DNA from: Acidipropionibacterium jensenii DSM 20535
GTDB taxonomy: Bacteria; Actinomycetota; Actinomycetes; Propionibacteriales; Propionibacteriaceae
Direction: 5' to 3'
Assembly (NCBI RefSeq): GCF_000425285.1
Contig: NZ_AUDD01000010.1
Coordinates: 1-64,000 of the forward strand
Length of the DNA: 64,000 nt
Shown here: piece by piece, positions 45,673 to 54,752 of the stretch
Layout: each line of letters starts with the position of its first letter
Position numbering within the stretch: the stretch's first letter is position 1
Notes under the pieces: generated by a model
Seen by the model: the letters and a program-made list of their open reading frames with translations, nothing else
The model's database searches: none
What the model was told of the DNA's origin: nothing
Made by a program: the position numbers and the translations under genes

Positions 45673-46838
45673 GACGTCTCCTCGGAGGATGGGTGGTGCA
45701 TCGGAAATCGAAGGGTGAAGGTGGAGCCCTGCCCGACCTTGCTCCAGACCGACACCGATCCGCCGTGCACGCGGGCGGTGTGCTTGACCAGGGACAGGCC
45801 CAGGCCGGTGCCGCCGCTGGCCCGGGAGCGCGCCTGGTCGACCCGGTAGAAGCGCTCGAAGATCCGCTTCTGGTCGTCCTGGCTGATCCCGATCCCGTTG
45901 TCGGTGACGGCGATCTCGACGACCCGCAGGTCGCCCTCCCGGCCCTCCCGGGTGATCACCGAGACCCGCGCCCGGGGTCCGGAGTAGGCGATCGCGTTCT
46001 GGACGAGGTTCGCCACCGCGTCGATGAGCGGGCCGGGATCGCCCATCACGGTGAGTCCGGGGGCGCAGCGCACCACCAGATTGATGTGCCGGGAACGGGC
46101 CAGCTCGTCCATCCGGTGGACGGCCTTGTGCACCACCTCGGAGACGTCGGTCGGCTCGGCGCGCAGCAGCGGCTGGTCGGACTGAAGTCGCGACAGGGCG
46201 ATCACCTGGGTCACCAGGCTGGACAGCCGGACGGCCTCGGTGTGCAGCCGGGTGGCGAAGTGCCGCACCGCGTCAGGATCGTCGGCGGCGTCCTCCACCG
46301 CCTCGGCGAGGATCGAGACGGCGCCGATCGGCGTCTTCAACTCGTGGCTCACATTGGCCAGGAAGTCGTTGCGGGCCTGTTCGACGCGGATCATCGCGCT
46401 GCGGTCGTCGGCGAGCACCAAGGCGCTGCCGTGCTCATCCATCGGTGCCGCGCGGACCACCATGTGGAGCACCGGGACGCTCGGGTTGGGCCGCACGTCG
46501 AGATCCTGGACCTCGGTCTGCTCCTCGCGCCGGCAGCGGCGGACCATGTCGAGCAGTTCGGGGTCGACGATCCGGGAGCCCTCGACCAGTCCGATGGAGA
46601 TGGCCTGCTCGGTGGCGTAGAGCACCTCGTCATGGTCCCCGACGACGATGCCGGGTCCGTTGCGCAGATCGAGGGCGCTGATCAGGGTCGGGTCGACCTC
46701 CGGCTCCCAGGTGTCGGTGTCCAGGGTGTCGGGAGGGTTGCGTGCCGCGCTGACGGTGCGCTCGATGAGCCATGTCAGGGCCGCTCCGACCACCAGGCCG
46801 ATCAGCCCTGCCAACCACCAGTTCACAGCCCAGATCAT
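45669..46838 (-). CDS. senX3: Sensor histidine kinase SenX3
   Basis: The 389-residue kinase has an N-terminal membrane segment (WWLAGLIGLVVGAALTWLIE), a PAS-like domain (about residues 60-150), the dimerisation/phosphoacceptor motif FLANVSHELKTPIGAVSILAEAV, and ATPase boxes VANLVQNAIAYSG, VTDNGIGISQDD and GTGLGLSLVKH. It phosphorylates RegX3. The gene is divergent from phoU, with a 168-bp shared control region containing three 11-bp GTTC repeats. Confidence 0.93.
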   Translation of the reverse strand: MIWAVNWWLAGLIGLVVGAALTWLIERTVSAARNPPDTLDTDTWEPEVDPTLISALDLRNGPGIVVGDHDEVLYATEQAISIGLVEGSRIVDPELLDMVRRCRREEQTEVQDLDVRPNPSVPVLHMVVRAAPMDEHGSALVLADDRSAMIRVEQARNDFLANVSHELKTPIGAVSILAEAVEDAADDPDAVRHFATRLHTEAVRLSSLVTQVIALSRLQSDQPLLRAEPTDVSEVVHKAVHRMDELARSRHINLVVRCAPGLTVMGDPGPLIDAVANLVQNAIAYSGPRARVSVITREGREGDLRVVEIAVTDNGIGISQDDQKRIFERFYRVDQARSRASGGTGLGLSLVKHTARVHGGSVSVWSKVGQGSTFTLRFPMHHPSSEETS

Positions 46839-46887
46839 AGGAGTTGCACCGCCCCCGGGACGACCTGACGGCGTCCCCGCCGGGCAT

Positions 46888-46920
46888 GTTCACCGAGGGT
46901 TCACGGACGGTTCGCCGCGA
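46888..46920 (+). promoter_or_regulatory. PHO-box-like triple direct repeat between senX3 and phoU
   Basis: Three 11-bp units begin GTTC at 46888, 46899 and 46910 (GTTCACCGAGG, GTTCACGGACG, GTTCGCCGCGA) with no spacing. This is the layout of actinobacterial PHO boxes bound by PhoP or RegX3. A TAGGCT -10-like hexamer lies at about 46947. Control of phoU, and possibly of senX3-regX3, in response to phosphate is inferred. Confidence 0.65.
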
Positions 46921-47006
46921 TGACAGTCAGCGTCGGGGGCGCCCACTAGGCTGTCGACCAGCCGAGGACACCGCCCGGGGTGACTCCTGGCTGACAAGGA
47001 GGATCC

Positions 47007-47675
47007 ATGCGCGAGAGCTACCACGACGAGCTGGCCGCCAACACCAATGACGTCGTCACCATGTCGGCCCTGGTGCGCACCGCCGTCGAGCGGGCCACCG
47101 CGGCCCTCATCGACGCCGACCTGGCCGTCGCCGAGGAGGTCATCAGCGCCGACTCGAAGCTCGATGCGCTCCACGACGAGATCGAGCAGCGCTCGTTCAA
47201 TCTTCTGGCCCGCCAGGCCCCGGTCGCCGGGGAGCTGCGCACCGTCGTGGCCGTGCTGCGGATGTGCTACGAACTGTCGAGGATGGGTGATCTGGCCGTG
47301 CACGTCGCCGAGACCGCCCGGCACCGCTACCCCGACCACGCGGTCCCCGATCCGGTCGCCCAGCAGTTCACCAAGATGGCGACGATCGCCGACAAGATGA
47401 TCGCCACTGCCGGCCAGACCCTGGTGGACCGCGACGTCGAGGACGCCAAGAAACTGGCCAGTCAGGACACCGCGATCGACGACATCCGCGCCGAGCAGTT
47501 CCGGATGCTGCTGAGCGACACCTGGCAGTACGGCGTCGAGGAGGCCGTCGACACGGCCCTGCTGGGGCGCTACTACGAGCGGATCGCCGACCACGCGGTG
47601 GCGATCGGCTCCCGGGTGATCTACATCGTCACCGGTGAGGCCCCCGAGGGCGAGGACTGGCCGAAGGCCTTCTGA
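47007..47675 (+). CDS. phoU: Phosphate-transport/signalling regulator PhoU
   Basis: The 222-residue all-helical protein has two PhoU repeats with the metal-cluster helices (YELSRMGDLAVHVAETARHRYP near residue 90 and GRYYERIADHAVAIGSRVIYIVTGE near residue 190). PhoU restrains the phosphate response by acting on the sensor kinase and phosphate transporter. No pst genes are in the window. It is divergent from senX3 as in other actinobacteria. AAGGAGG precedes the ATG. Confidence 0.94.
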   Translation: MRESYHDELAANTNDVVTMSALVRTAVERATAALIDADLAVAEEVISADSKLDALHDEIEQRSFNLLARQAPVAGELRTVVAVLRMCYELSRMGDLAVHVAETARHRYPDHAVPDPVAQQFTKMATIADKMIATAGQTLVDRDVEDAKKLASQDTAIDDIRAEQFRMLLSDTWQYGVEEAVDTALLGRYYERIADHAVAIGSRVIYIVTGEAPEGEDWPKAF

Positions 47676-47720
47676 GCAGGAACGCAGTCTTAACAGCAAC
47701 GCAGTCTGAGCAGGAACGCA

Positions 47721-47764
47721 ATGTGGTGCGGCCCGGGAACCGAGGTTCCCGGGCCGCACCACAT
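47721..47764. terminator. Hairpin terminator between convergent phoU and gpm
   Basis: A 20-bp perfect stem (47721-47740 with 47745-47764) has a CGAG loop and is followed by TCTTG. It lies between the ends of phoU and gpm and can serve both strands. Just upstream the short unit AGGAACGCA/AGCAACGCAGTCT is repeated three times (47680-47720). Confidence 0.8.
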
Positions 47765-47808
47765 TCTTGCCGGACCGTCCCGCCCCTGAGGCCGGGAGGG
47801 TCAGCGGT

Positions 47809-48561
47809 TCACTTCTTGGCGCCCTGGTTGGCGACAGCCTTCTGTCCGGCGGCGGCGGCCTCCGGGTCGAGGTAGCGGCCACCCTTGACCAGCGGCTTGA
47901 GGGAGTCGTCCAGCTCGTAGTAGAGCGGGATGCCGGTGGGGATGTTGAGCCCGGCGATGTCGTCGTCGCTGATCTCGTCGAGGTGCTTGACGAGGGCGCG
48001 CAGGGAGTTGCCGTGGGCGGCGACCAGGACGGTCTTGCCGGCCTTGAGGTCGGGGACGATGCCCGACTCCCAGTACGGCATCATCCGTGCCACGACGTCC
48101 TTGAGGCACTCGTGCAGCGGACGCTCGTCAGCCGGGATGTCGGCGTAGCGGGGATCGTTGAACTGGCTGAACTCGCCGTCCTTGTCGATCGCCGGCGGCG
48201 GGACGTCGTAGGAACGGCGCCATGCCATGAACTGGGTCTCGCCGTACTTCTCACGGATCTCGGACTTGTTGAGCCCCTGGAGGGAGCCGTAGTGGCGCTC
48301 GTTGAGCCGCCAGGAACGGCGCACCGGGATCCAGTGGCGGTCGCAGCCGTCCAGCGCCAGGTAGGCGGTGTGGATGGCTCGACGCAGCAGAGAGGTGTGG
48401 ACGACGTCGGGCAGCAGGTTCTCGGACTTGAGGAGACCGGCGGCATTCGCCGCCTCCTTCTCGCCCTTCTCATTGAGGTCGACGTCAACCCAGCCGGTGA
48501 ACAGGTTCTTCGAGTTCCACTCGCTCTCGCCGTGGCGGAGCAGAATCAGCTTGAAGGTCAT
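47809..48561 (-). CDS. gpmA: 2,3-bisphosphoglycerate-dependent phosphoglycerate mutase
   Basis: The 250-residue glycolytic enzyme interconverts 3- and 2-phosphoglycerate. It has [20 protein letters not shown] with the active-site histidine at residue 10, [16 protein letters not shown], and the second histidine in [16 protein letters not shown] 48561, with GGTGGAAAC just before it, gives the usual N terminus. Proximity to senX3-regX3 and phoU matches the order gpm1-senX3-regX3 known in mycobacteria. Confidence 0.96.
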   Translation of the reverse strand: MTFKLILLRHGESEWNSKNLFTGWVDVDLNEKGEKEAANAAGLLKSENLLPDVVHTSLLRRAIHTAYLALDGCDRHWIPVRRSWRLNERHYGSLQGLNKSEIREKYGETQFMAWRRSYDVPPPAIDKDGEFSQFNDPRYADIPADERPLHECLKDVVARMMPYWESGIVPDLKAGKTVLVAAHGNSLRALVKHLDEISDDDIAGLNIPTGIPLYYELDDSLKPLVKGGRYLDPEAAAAGQKAVANQGAKK

Positions 48562-48840
48562 GTTTCCACCATATCCGCCGCGTTCCCTCCAGACAGCCCC
48601 GGGACCGACCCGCGAACGCGGGTCGCAGCTGAGCTTCTGGCGACCGGGGGCGACCGGCGAGAGTGTCTGCAATGAGCTGGACTGAACTGGTCATGAGGCC
48701 GTGAACAGCGCTGATCCCTCATCGGGAGGATGCGCCGAAGACACACATATGCAGAATGTTGCGGACCGGACGCGCCATCGGCAGCGCCATCGGTTATCGT
48801 CGTGGTGTTGTCCTGCCCACCCGATCAAGGAAGAGCCCAT

Positions 48841-49107
48841 ATGTCCACTCGCACCACCACCATTGCCGCAGCCAGTGGCCTGCACGCGCGTCCCGCCGCC
48901 ATGTTCGTCCAGGCGGCCTCCAAGTCGGGTCTGGCAGTGACCATCGGCCGGCCCGGCGAGACCCCGGTGGATGCCCGCAGCATCCTGTCGGTGATGGGCC
49001 TGGGCGCCAAGTTCGGCGAGACCGTCGAACTGTCCGCCGAGGGCGACAACGCCGACGAGGTCCTCGACACCCTGGTCGCCAACCTGCAGACCGATCCGGA
49101 GGCCTGA
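48841..49107 (+). CDS. ptsH: PTS phosphocarrier protein HPr
   Basis: The 88-residue HPr carries phosphate from enzyme I to IIA proteins. The phosphorylated histidine is His15 in SGLHARPAA. The regulatory serine position is in DARSILSVMGLGA (Ser47). AAGGAAGAG lies before the ATG. It is followed six bases after its stop by the enzyme I gene, so they are co-transcribed. Confidence 0.95.
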   Translation: MSTRTTTIAAASGLHARPAAMFVQAASKSGLAVTIGRPGETPVDARSILSVMGLGAKFGETVELSAEGDNADEVLDTLVANLQTDPEA

Positions 49108-49112
49108 GTCAG

Positions 49113-50786
49113 ATGCAGACCCTCACAGGGCTGGGTGTCTCGGCCGGCGTCGGCCAGGCACAGGCCCTTGTCGTCTCGCCCGCCCCGGGTCTTCCCGAGG
49201 TCGACCCGAAGGGTGAGGTCAAGGATGATCTGAAGAAGATCACCGTCGCCCTCAACAAGGTCGCCGACCGGCTCGACTACCGGGCCATGCACGCCGACTC
49301 CTCGGGTCTGGCGGTGCTCACCGCCACCGCCATGATGGCTCGCGATCCGGGACTGGTGGCCAAGGTGGAGGCCCACCTCCACACCGGCGCCGGCCCGGCC
49401 CGCGCGCTGTGGGACGCCTTCGACGAGTTCTGCGACCAGCTGGCGGCCGCCGGCGGTTACCTCGCCGAGCGGGTCACCGACCTCAAGGACGTCCGCTCCC
49501 GGGCCCTGGCGGTCCTGGAGGGGCTTCCCGAGCCTGGCGTCCCGACCCTGGACCGTCCGGCCATTCTGGTCGCCGAGGACCTGGCCCCGGCCGACACCGC
49601 CACCCTCAACCCCGAGCTGGTGAAGGGACTGATCACCGCCGCCGGCGGACCGACCTCCCACACCGCGATCCTGGCTGCCCAGATCGGCATCCCGGCCATC
49701 GTGCGCTGCCCGGAGGCCCGCTCCATCGTCACCGGGACGAACCTCGCCCTCGACGGAGTCACCGGTACCGTCCTCATCGATCCCGAGGACGCCGCGGTGA
49801 TCAAGCTCACCGAGCGCGCCGACAAGCGCAAGCAGGTGCTCGAGTCCGCCCCCGAGGGCGAGTCGTGCACCTCCGACGGGCTGCGGGTGCTCACCCTGGC
49901 CAATATCGGCTCTCCCGCCGACGCCGTGACCGCCAAGAAGAAGGGGGCCGAGGGTGTCGGACTGTTCCGCACCGAGTTCCTCTTCCTCGAGCGTCAGGAC
50001 GCACCCAGCAAGGCCGAGCAGGCCGACGTCTACGCCCAGGTGCTGAGCACCTTCGACGAGGACGCCAAGGTGGTCTTCCGCACCCTGGACGCCGGGGCGG
50101 ACAAGCCCCTGGCCTTCGCCGATCTGGGCCCGGAGGACAACCCGGCCCTGGGACGTCGCGGTCTGCGGCTCTCCCAGGTGCGCACCGATCTGATGGACAC
50201 CCAGCTGGCCGCGCTGGCCGAGGCGGCCCGCAAGACCGACCGGATGCCCTATGTGATGGCACCGATGGTGGCCACCCCCGCCGAGGCCAAGTGGTTCTCC
50301 TCGCGGGCCCGCAAGGCCGGCCTGAGCACCGTGGGTGTGATGGTCGAGGTGCCCGCGGCGGCGCTGCGCTCCTCGCAGGTGCTGGAGACGGTCGAGTTCG
50401 CCTCGATCGGCACCAACGACCTGACCCAGTACGCGATGGCCGCCGACCGTCTGCAGGGCGAGCTCTCCGAGCTCCTCACCCCCTGGCAGCCGGCCGTCAT
50501 CCAGCTGGTCAAGGCCACCTGTGACGGTGCCGGGGACCGGCTGATCGGCGTCTGCGGCGAGGCCGCCGGCGATCCGCTGCTGGCCCTGGTGCTGGTCGGC
50601 GTCGGGATCCGTTCGCTGTCGATGGCTGCCGGGAAGATCCAGGCGGTCAAGGCGGCACTGGCGATGCACACCACCGCTCAGTGCGAGGTGATGGCCCAGG
50701 CCGCGCTGGCTGCGCCGTCCCCCGAGCTGGCCAAGGCTGCTGCTCTCAAGTTGGCTGATCCGAGCATGGAGGTGCTGGTCTCCTGA
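49113..50786 (+). CDS. ptsI: PTS enzyme I (phosphoenolpyruvate-protein phosphotransferase)
   Basis: The 557-residue enzyme takes phosphate from PEP and passes it to HPr. Its active histidine is His183 in GGPTSHTAILAAQIGIPAIV. The C-terminal PEP-binding barrel has GVGLFRTEFLFL, LDAGADKPL and VEFASIGTNDLTQYAMAADR. ATG 49113 overlaps nothing and is preceded by GGAGGCC within the end of ptsH. Together with HPr it serves the galactitol-family PTS at 40.6-43.4 kb and other systems. Confidence 0.96.
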   Translation: MQTLTGLGVSAGVGQAQALVVSPAPGLPEVDPKGEVKDDLKKITVALNKVADRLDYRAMHADSSGLAVLTATAMMARDPGLVAKVEAHLHTGAGPARALWDAFDEFCDQLAAAGGYLAERVTDLKDVRSRALAVLEGLPEPGVPTLDRPAILVAEDLAPADTATLNPELVKGLITAAGGPTSHTAILAAQIGIPAIVRCPEARSIVTGTNLALDGVTGTVLIDPEDAAVIKLTERADKRKQVLESAPEGESCTSDGLRVLTLANIGSPADAVTAKKKGAEGVGLFRTEFLFLERQDAPSKAEQADVYAQVLSTFDEDAKVVFRTLDAGADKPLAFADLGPEDNPALGRRGLRLSQVRTDLMDTQLAALAEAARKTDRMPYVMAPMVATPAEAKWFSSRARKAGLSTVGVMVEVPAAALRSSQVLETVEFASIGTNDLTQYAMAADRLQGELSELLTPWQPAVIQLVKATCDGAGDRLIGVCGEAAGDPLLALVLVGVGIRSLSMAAGKIQAVKAALAMHTTAQCEVMAQAALAAPSPELAKAAALKLADPSMEVLVS

Positions 50787-50831
50787 GTCCGGCTGCTGCC
50801 GGGTTCTGAGAACGCCCGCCGTTCGGCACAC

Positions 50832-50867
50832 GATCCGCCCCGACACCGCTGGGTGTCGGGGCGGATC
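50832..50867 (+). terminator. ptsI: Hairpin terminator after ptsI
   Basis: A perfect 16-bp GC-rich stem (50832-50847 with 50852-50867) with a GCTG loop starts about 45 bases after the ptsI stop. The following roughly 300 bases up to the SDR gene are GC-rich with loosely repeated CCTCTCCGGA-type stretches and contain no supported gene. Confidence 0.78.
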
Positions 50868-51169
50868 ACTGTTCATGTGCCTTCACGGCGTCCTGCGCCG
50901 GTCTCTCGCCCGGAGTCCGGCCCGGATCCGTCGCCCGATCCCTGCGCTGTCCCAAGCCCTGTTCGCAACTACTTCCCGGCTCAAGATCAGACCCTCTCCG
51001 GAGCCGGCCCGAATCCAGTCCTGACCTTGGCCTCTCACCCGAGCCCAGGCCCTCTCCGGATCGATTCCCGGGATCCGTCCGGTGTGCTCCGATGCGCCCG
51101 TCCCCGGGGCGGCCCTGTCCACAGTCCGGATCTGGCACCGGGCCTCTGGCTGCGGGTAAGAATGTGGGC

Positions 51170-51907
51170 ATGAGTACTGCACTTGTCACAGGAGCCAGTT
51201 CCGGAATCGGGGCGGCCACCGCCCGCGCCCTGGCGGCCGACGGATGGACGGTGATCTGCGCGGCCCGGCGCAACGACCGGATCGAAGCGCTGGCCCTGGA
51301 GATCGGAGGCCGGTCGGTGGTCTGCGACGTCACGTCCGAGGAGTCGGTCGCCGGTCTGATCGAGGCCGTCGGACCGGAGCTGGACCTGCTGGTCAACAAT
51401 GCCGGTGGGGCGATCGGCCAGGAGCCCGTCGACCAGGCGGACCTGGACGCCTGGCAGACCATGTACCAGACCAACGTGCTGGGCACCGCCAGAGTCACCA
51501 AGGCGCTGCTGCCGGCCCTGGAGAAGGCCCGCGGAGAGATCGTCTTCATGACCTCCACCGCCGCCGATGCCGGATACGAGGGCGGTGCCGGCTACAACGC
51601 CGCCAAGGCCGGTGAGCGGATGATCGCCGAGGCGCTCAGGCTCGAGCTGTTCGACCGTGATGTGCGGATCGCCGAGATCTGCCCCGGGATGGTCCACACC
51701 GACGAGTTCTCCCTCAACCGGTTCCACGGTGACCAGTCGCGGGCGAACAATGTGTACGCCGGGGTGGCCGAGCCGCTCACCGCCGAGGACATCGCCGAGT
51801 GCGTCCGGTGGATCGCCGGGCTCCCCCACCACGTCAACATCGACCGGATCACGGTCCGTCCCCGCGCCCAGGCGTCCCAGTTCAAGGTCTTCCGCGAGAC
51901 CAAGTAG
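51170..51907 (+). CDS. Short-chain dehydrogenase/reductase (YdfG-like)
   Basis: The 245-residue classical SDR has the cofactor motif TGASSGIGAATARAL, the structural NNAGG motif and the active site YNAAK, with the catalytic Ser in FMTSTAADAGYEGG. The start region with AARRNDRIEAL, where Arg residues favour NADP, resembles YdfG/3-hydroxy acid dehydrogenases. The substrate is unconfirmed. ATG 51170 lies after the ptsI terminator and intervening non-coding DNA, so it is a separate transcript. Confidence 0.88.
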   Translation: MSTALVTGASSGIGAATARALAADGWTVICAARRNDRIEALALEIGGRSVVCDVTSEESVAGLIEAVGPELDLLVNNAGGAIGQEPVDQADLDAWQTMYQTNVLGTARVTKALLPALEKARGEIVFMTSTAADAGYEGGAGYNAAKAGERMIAEALRLELFDRDVRIAEICPGMVHTDEFSLNRFHGDQSRANNVYAGVAEPLTAEDIAECVRWIAGLPHHVNIDRITVRPRAQASQFKVFRETK

Positions 51908-52082
51908 GTCGCAGCCGATCACCTCCGGCCCAGGACAACCTCGGCTGACCGTCTGAAGGCCCAGGGGGAGCTTCCGCAGCCCGTCCCACCTATCCTCCAC
52001 CAGTTCCCACCTGCGCCGCCGCCTCCGACGTCCTCCCACCTCCTCCGCCGCCTCCCTCTTCCTCTCTTCCGCCTCCCTCTTC

Positions 52083-52152
52083 CGCGTTGATCCAGTTACT
52101 CGGCGTTGATCCTCTTGCAAGAGGATCAACGCCGAGTAACTGGATCAACGCG
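52083..52152. repeat. Perfect 70-bp palindrome (two 35-bp arms, no spacer)
   Basis: Arm 52083-52117 is the exact reverse complement of arm 52118-52152. Each arm contains two copies of GGATCAACGC (or its complement) with starts 19 bases apart. It lies in the 612-bp non-coding region between the convergent SDR and transcarboxylase genes, after a pyrimidine-rich stretch (52000-52082). Such palindromes are unstable and usually arise from inverted duplication of a repeat unit. Confidence 0.92.
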
Positions 52153-52200
52153 ACAAAATGGGCAGGGAGACAGGGTTTCTCGACGTCTGGAGCAGAAGAA

Positions 52201-52234
52201 CTGGATCAACGCCGAGTAACTGGATCAACGCGAC
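52201..52234. repeat. Direct copy of the palindrome arm
   Basis: GGATCAACGC-CGAGTAACT-GGATCAACGC, the core of the right arm at 52123-52151, recurs here 80 bases downstream, and the flanking GGCAGGGAG is also shared. In all, the 10-mer occurs four times in one direction and twice in the other within 150 bases. Confidence 0.88.
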
Positions 52235-52334
52235 ACGGCAGGCAGGGAGGGAGACGAGGGAACCTGGTGGGACGCCGACGACGTCACGGACGCCTGGGGA
52301 TTTGGACAGACGCCGCACCCTGCCCACAGACGCC

Positions 52335-52370
52335 ACGACGCCGCGCTCCCCGAAAGGAGCGCGGCGTCGT
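52335..52370. terminator. Hairpin between convergent SDR and transcarboxylase genes
   Basis: A perfect 15-bp stem (52335-52349 with 52356-52370) has a 6-base loop. It lies in the non-coding region between the end of the SDR gene and the end of the 1.3S gene, 150 bases from the latter, and could terminate either transcript. Confidence 0.6.
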
Positions 52371-52519
52371 TGAATCCGCGTGAGAGACGGTTCCGGCCGA
52401 CCACTAGAACCGGCCAGAATCCCCGTCCCAGACCTGGAGGGCCGAACCAGGGCGAGCCCTCAGACAACGGTCTGAAGACCCACCCGAGGCCGGACCCCAC
52501 CAAATCAGAGGGCTGAACC

Positions 52520-52888
52520 TCAGCCCAGAGCCACCAGGCCCTGGCCACCCTGAACGGCGTCCCCGACGGCCACCAGGATCCCGGTGACCTTTCCGTCGGA
52601 GGGAGCGGCGATCTCGGTCTCCATCTTCATGGCCTCCAGCGTCAGCAGAACGTCGCCGGCCTTGACCGCGTCGCCCTCCTTGACGAGGATCTTGGCGACG
52701 GTTCCGGCCAGCGGGGCCGGAACCTCACCGGCACCGGCCTTCCCGGCGCCACCGCCACTGGCGGGAGCCAGTGCCGGGCCGCCCGCTCCGCCGCCGAACA
52801 GGATCGGCGGGATGGGCGAATTGTTGGACTTGTCGACATCAACGTCAACGTCGTACGCGACGCCGTTGACGGTCACCTTGAGCTTCAT
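52520..52888 (-). CDS. Transcarboxylase 1.3S biotin carrier subunit
   Basis: The 122-residue protein closely resembles the biotin carrier of propionibacterial methylmalonyl-CoA carboxyltransferase: start [20 protein letters not shown], a Gly/Ala-rich hinge (residues 31-55), and a biotinyl domain with EAMKME, the biotinylated lysine being Lys88. It swings the carboxyl group between the 12S and 5S active sites. It is the last gene of the 5S-12S-small-1.3S operon. The start is set by homology to the known 123-residue subunit. Confidence 0.95.
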   Translation of the reverse strand: MKLKVTVNGVAYDVDVDVDKSNNSPIPPILFGGGAGGPALAPASGGGAGKAGAGEVPAPLAGTVAKILVKEGDAVKAGDVLLTLEAMKMETEIAAPSDGKVTGILVAVGDAVQGGQGLVALG

Positions 52889-52904
52889 TGTCAGTCTCTC
52901 CGGG

Positions 52905-53150
52905 TCAACGAATGGAATGGTTCTGGAGCGTCCTGCGACCCTGACGGGTCCAGTTCTCACTCGGGGCGAAACGGATGGCCTGGACCTTTCCGTCGTCACC
53001 CAGGTAGGCCGCCACGGCCGCACTGATCGCAGTCACGACGTCCTCCGGGACGTCGGCGCTGACCGCCTTCAGGCGGCTCACGTCGGCCTCCAGAGCGGAC
53101 AACCGCTTGGTGAGCGTCTCGATGACGCGATCCTTCTCGTTGTCAGTCAT
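52905..53150 (-). CDS. Small transcarboxylase-operon protein
   Basis: The 81-residue protein has a coiled-coil-like N terminus ([21 protein letters not shown]) followed by [25 protein letters not shown] and [15 protein letters not shown]. The second half resembles small accessory subunits seen beside biotin-dependent decarboxylases and acyl-CoA carboxylases, which help assembly. It lies 12 bases after the 12S stop and 16 bases before the 1.3S start, so it is co-expressed. The accessory-subunit role is inference. Confidence 0.7.
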   Translation of the reverse strand: MTDNEKDRVIETLTKRLSALEADVSRLKAVSADVPEDVVTAISAAVAAYLGDDGKVQAIRFAPSENWTRQGRRTLQNHSIR

Positions 53151-53162
53151 CAGTTTCTCCGA

Positions 53163-54737
53163 TCAGCACGGCATGTTCCCGTGCTTCTTGGCCGGCCTGG
53201 ACTGACGCTTGCTGGCGTAGGTCTCCAGGGCGGAAGTGATCTTGCGACGGGTGTCGGCCGGGTCGATGACGTCGTCAACCTGTCCGCGGCCGGCGGCCAC
53301 GTACGGGGTGTTGAAGGCGTCCCGGTACTCCTCGATCTTCTCGGCGCGGGTGGCGGCCGGGTCGTCGGAGGCCTCGATCTCCCTGCGGAAGATCACGTTG
53401 GCGGCACCGTCGGCACCCATCACGGCGATCTCGGCGGTCGGCCATGCGTAGACGGCGTCGGCACCCAGGTCACGGTTGCACATGGCCAGGTAGGAGCCGC
53501 CGTAGGCCTTGCGGATCACCACGGTGATCTTCGGGACGGTGGCCTCGGAGTAGGCGTAGAGCATCTTCGCGCCGTGGCGGATGATGCCGCCGTACTCCTG
53601 CTGGACGCCGGGCAGGAAGCCGGGGACGTCCACCAGCTGGACCAGCGGGATGTTGAACGAGTCGCAGAAGTTGATGAACTCCGCGGCCTTGTCGGATGCG
53701 TCGATGTCGAGGCAGCCGGACATCACCTTGGGCTGGTTGGCCACGATGCCCACGGAACGACCGTTGATCCTGGCGAAGGCGGTGACGATGTTGGTCGCCC
53801 AGCCCGCCTTGACCTCCAGGTAGTCGCCCCAGTCGACGATCTTGGCGATGACATCGCGGATGTCATAGCCCTTCTTCCCGTCCAGCGGCACGATGTCGCG
53901 CAGCTCCGGAACCGGGGAGACGTCGTTGTTCGGGAACTCGATCGCCGCGTCCTGGGTGTTGTTCTGCGGCAGGAAGCTCAGCAGCTTCTTGGCGATCAGC
54001 ATCGCGGCGTCGTCGTCCTCGGCCACGAAGTGAATGTTGCCGGAGGTCGACATATGGGCCTCGGCGCCACCCAGCTGGTCGGCGGTCACGTCCTCACCGG
54101 TCACCGACTTGATGACGGCAGGGCCCGTGATGAACATGTGGGCCTGCTTGGTCATGATGATGAAGTCGGTGAGGGCCGGGGAGTACGAGGCACCACCGGC
54201 GCACGGGCCGGCGATGATCGCGATCTGCGGAACCACACCGGACAGCTTGACGTTCGCGTAGAACATCTTGCCGTAACCGGACAGGGAGTCGATGCCCTCC
54301 TGGATTCGGGCGCCGCCCGAGTCGTAGCAGAACAGGAACGGGGTGCCGGTCAGCAGCGCCTGTTCCATGGTCTCGACGACCTTGGTCGACTGCGTCTCGC
54401 CCGCGGACCCGCCCATCACGGAGAAGTCCTGGGAGGCCACGTGGACCGGACGGCCGTTGATGGTGCCGCGACCGGTCACCACGCCGTCGGCCGGAACCAC
54501 TGCCTTGTCCATCCCGAACAGCGTGGTGCGGTGCTGACGGAACGCGCCGACCTCGTCGAAGGAATGGGCGTCCAGCAGGGTGTCGATGCGCTCGCGGGCG
54601 GTCTTCTTGCCCTTGTCGCGCTGCTTCTGGAGGCGCTTCTCGCCGCCGCCGAGTTCAATCTTGTGACGCTCCTCGGCGAGCTGCTCGATCCGACCCTCCA
54701 TGGTGTCGGCGAGCTTCACATGCTTCTTCTCAGCCAT
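53163..54737 (-). CDS. Transcarboxylase 12S subunit (methylmalonyl-CoA carboxyltransferase)
   Basis: The 524-residue carboxyltransferase has the two crotonase-like halves of the PccB/MmdA family: [57 protein letters not shown], and the end [25 protein letters not shown]. It moves carboxyl from methylmalonyl-CoA to biotin, giving propionyl-CoA. Similarity to the P. freudenreichii 12S subunit is clear along its length. The genes order 5S-12S-small-1.3S on the minus strand. Confidence 0.95.
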   Translation of the reverse strand: MAEKKHVKLADTMEGRIEQLAEERHKIELGGGEKRLQKQRDKGKKTARERIDTLLDAHSFDEVGAFRQHRTTLFGMDKAVVPADGVVTGRGTINGRPVHVASQDFSVMGGSAGETQSTKVVETMEQALLTGTPFLFCYDSGGARIQEGIDSLSGYGKMFYANVKLSGVVPQIAIIAGPCAGGASYSPALTDFIIMTKQAHMFITGPAVIKSVTGEDVTADQLGGAEAHMSTSGNIHFVAEDDDAAMLIAKKLLSFLPQNNTQDAAIEFPNNDVSPVPELRDIVPLDGKKGYDIRDVIAKIVDWGDYLEVKAGWATNIVTAFARINGRSVGIVANQPKVMSGCLDIDASDKAAEFINFCDSFNIPLVQLVDVPGFLPGVQQEYGGIIRHGAKMLYAYSEATVPKITVVIRKAYGGSYLAMCNRDLGADAVYAWPTAEIAVMGADGAANVIFRREIEASDDPAATRAEKIEEYRDAFNTPYVAAGRGQVDDVIDPADTRRKITSALETYASKRQSRPAKKHGNMPC

Positions 54738-54752
54738 GATTGGCAATCATCC

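Noticed and set aside
50870-51169. Open frames on both strands between ptsI and the SDR gene
   Set aside because: Low-complexity Pro/Ser/Gly/Arg strings from GC-rich, loosely repeated DNA; no start signals or family features.
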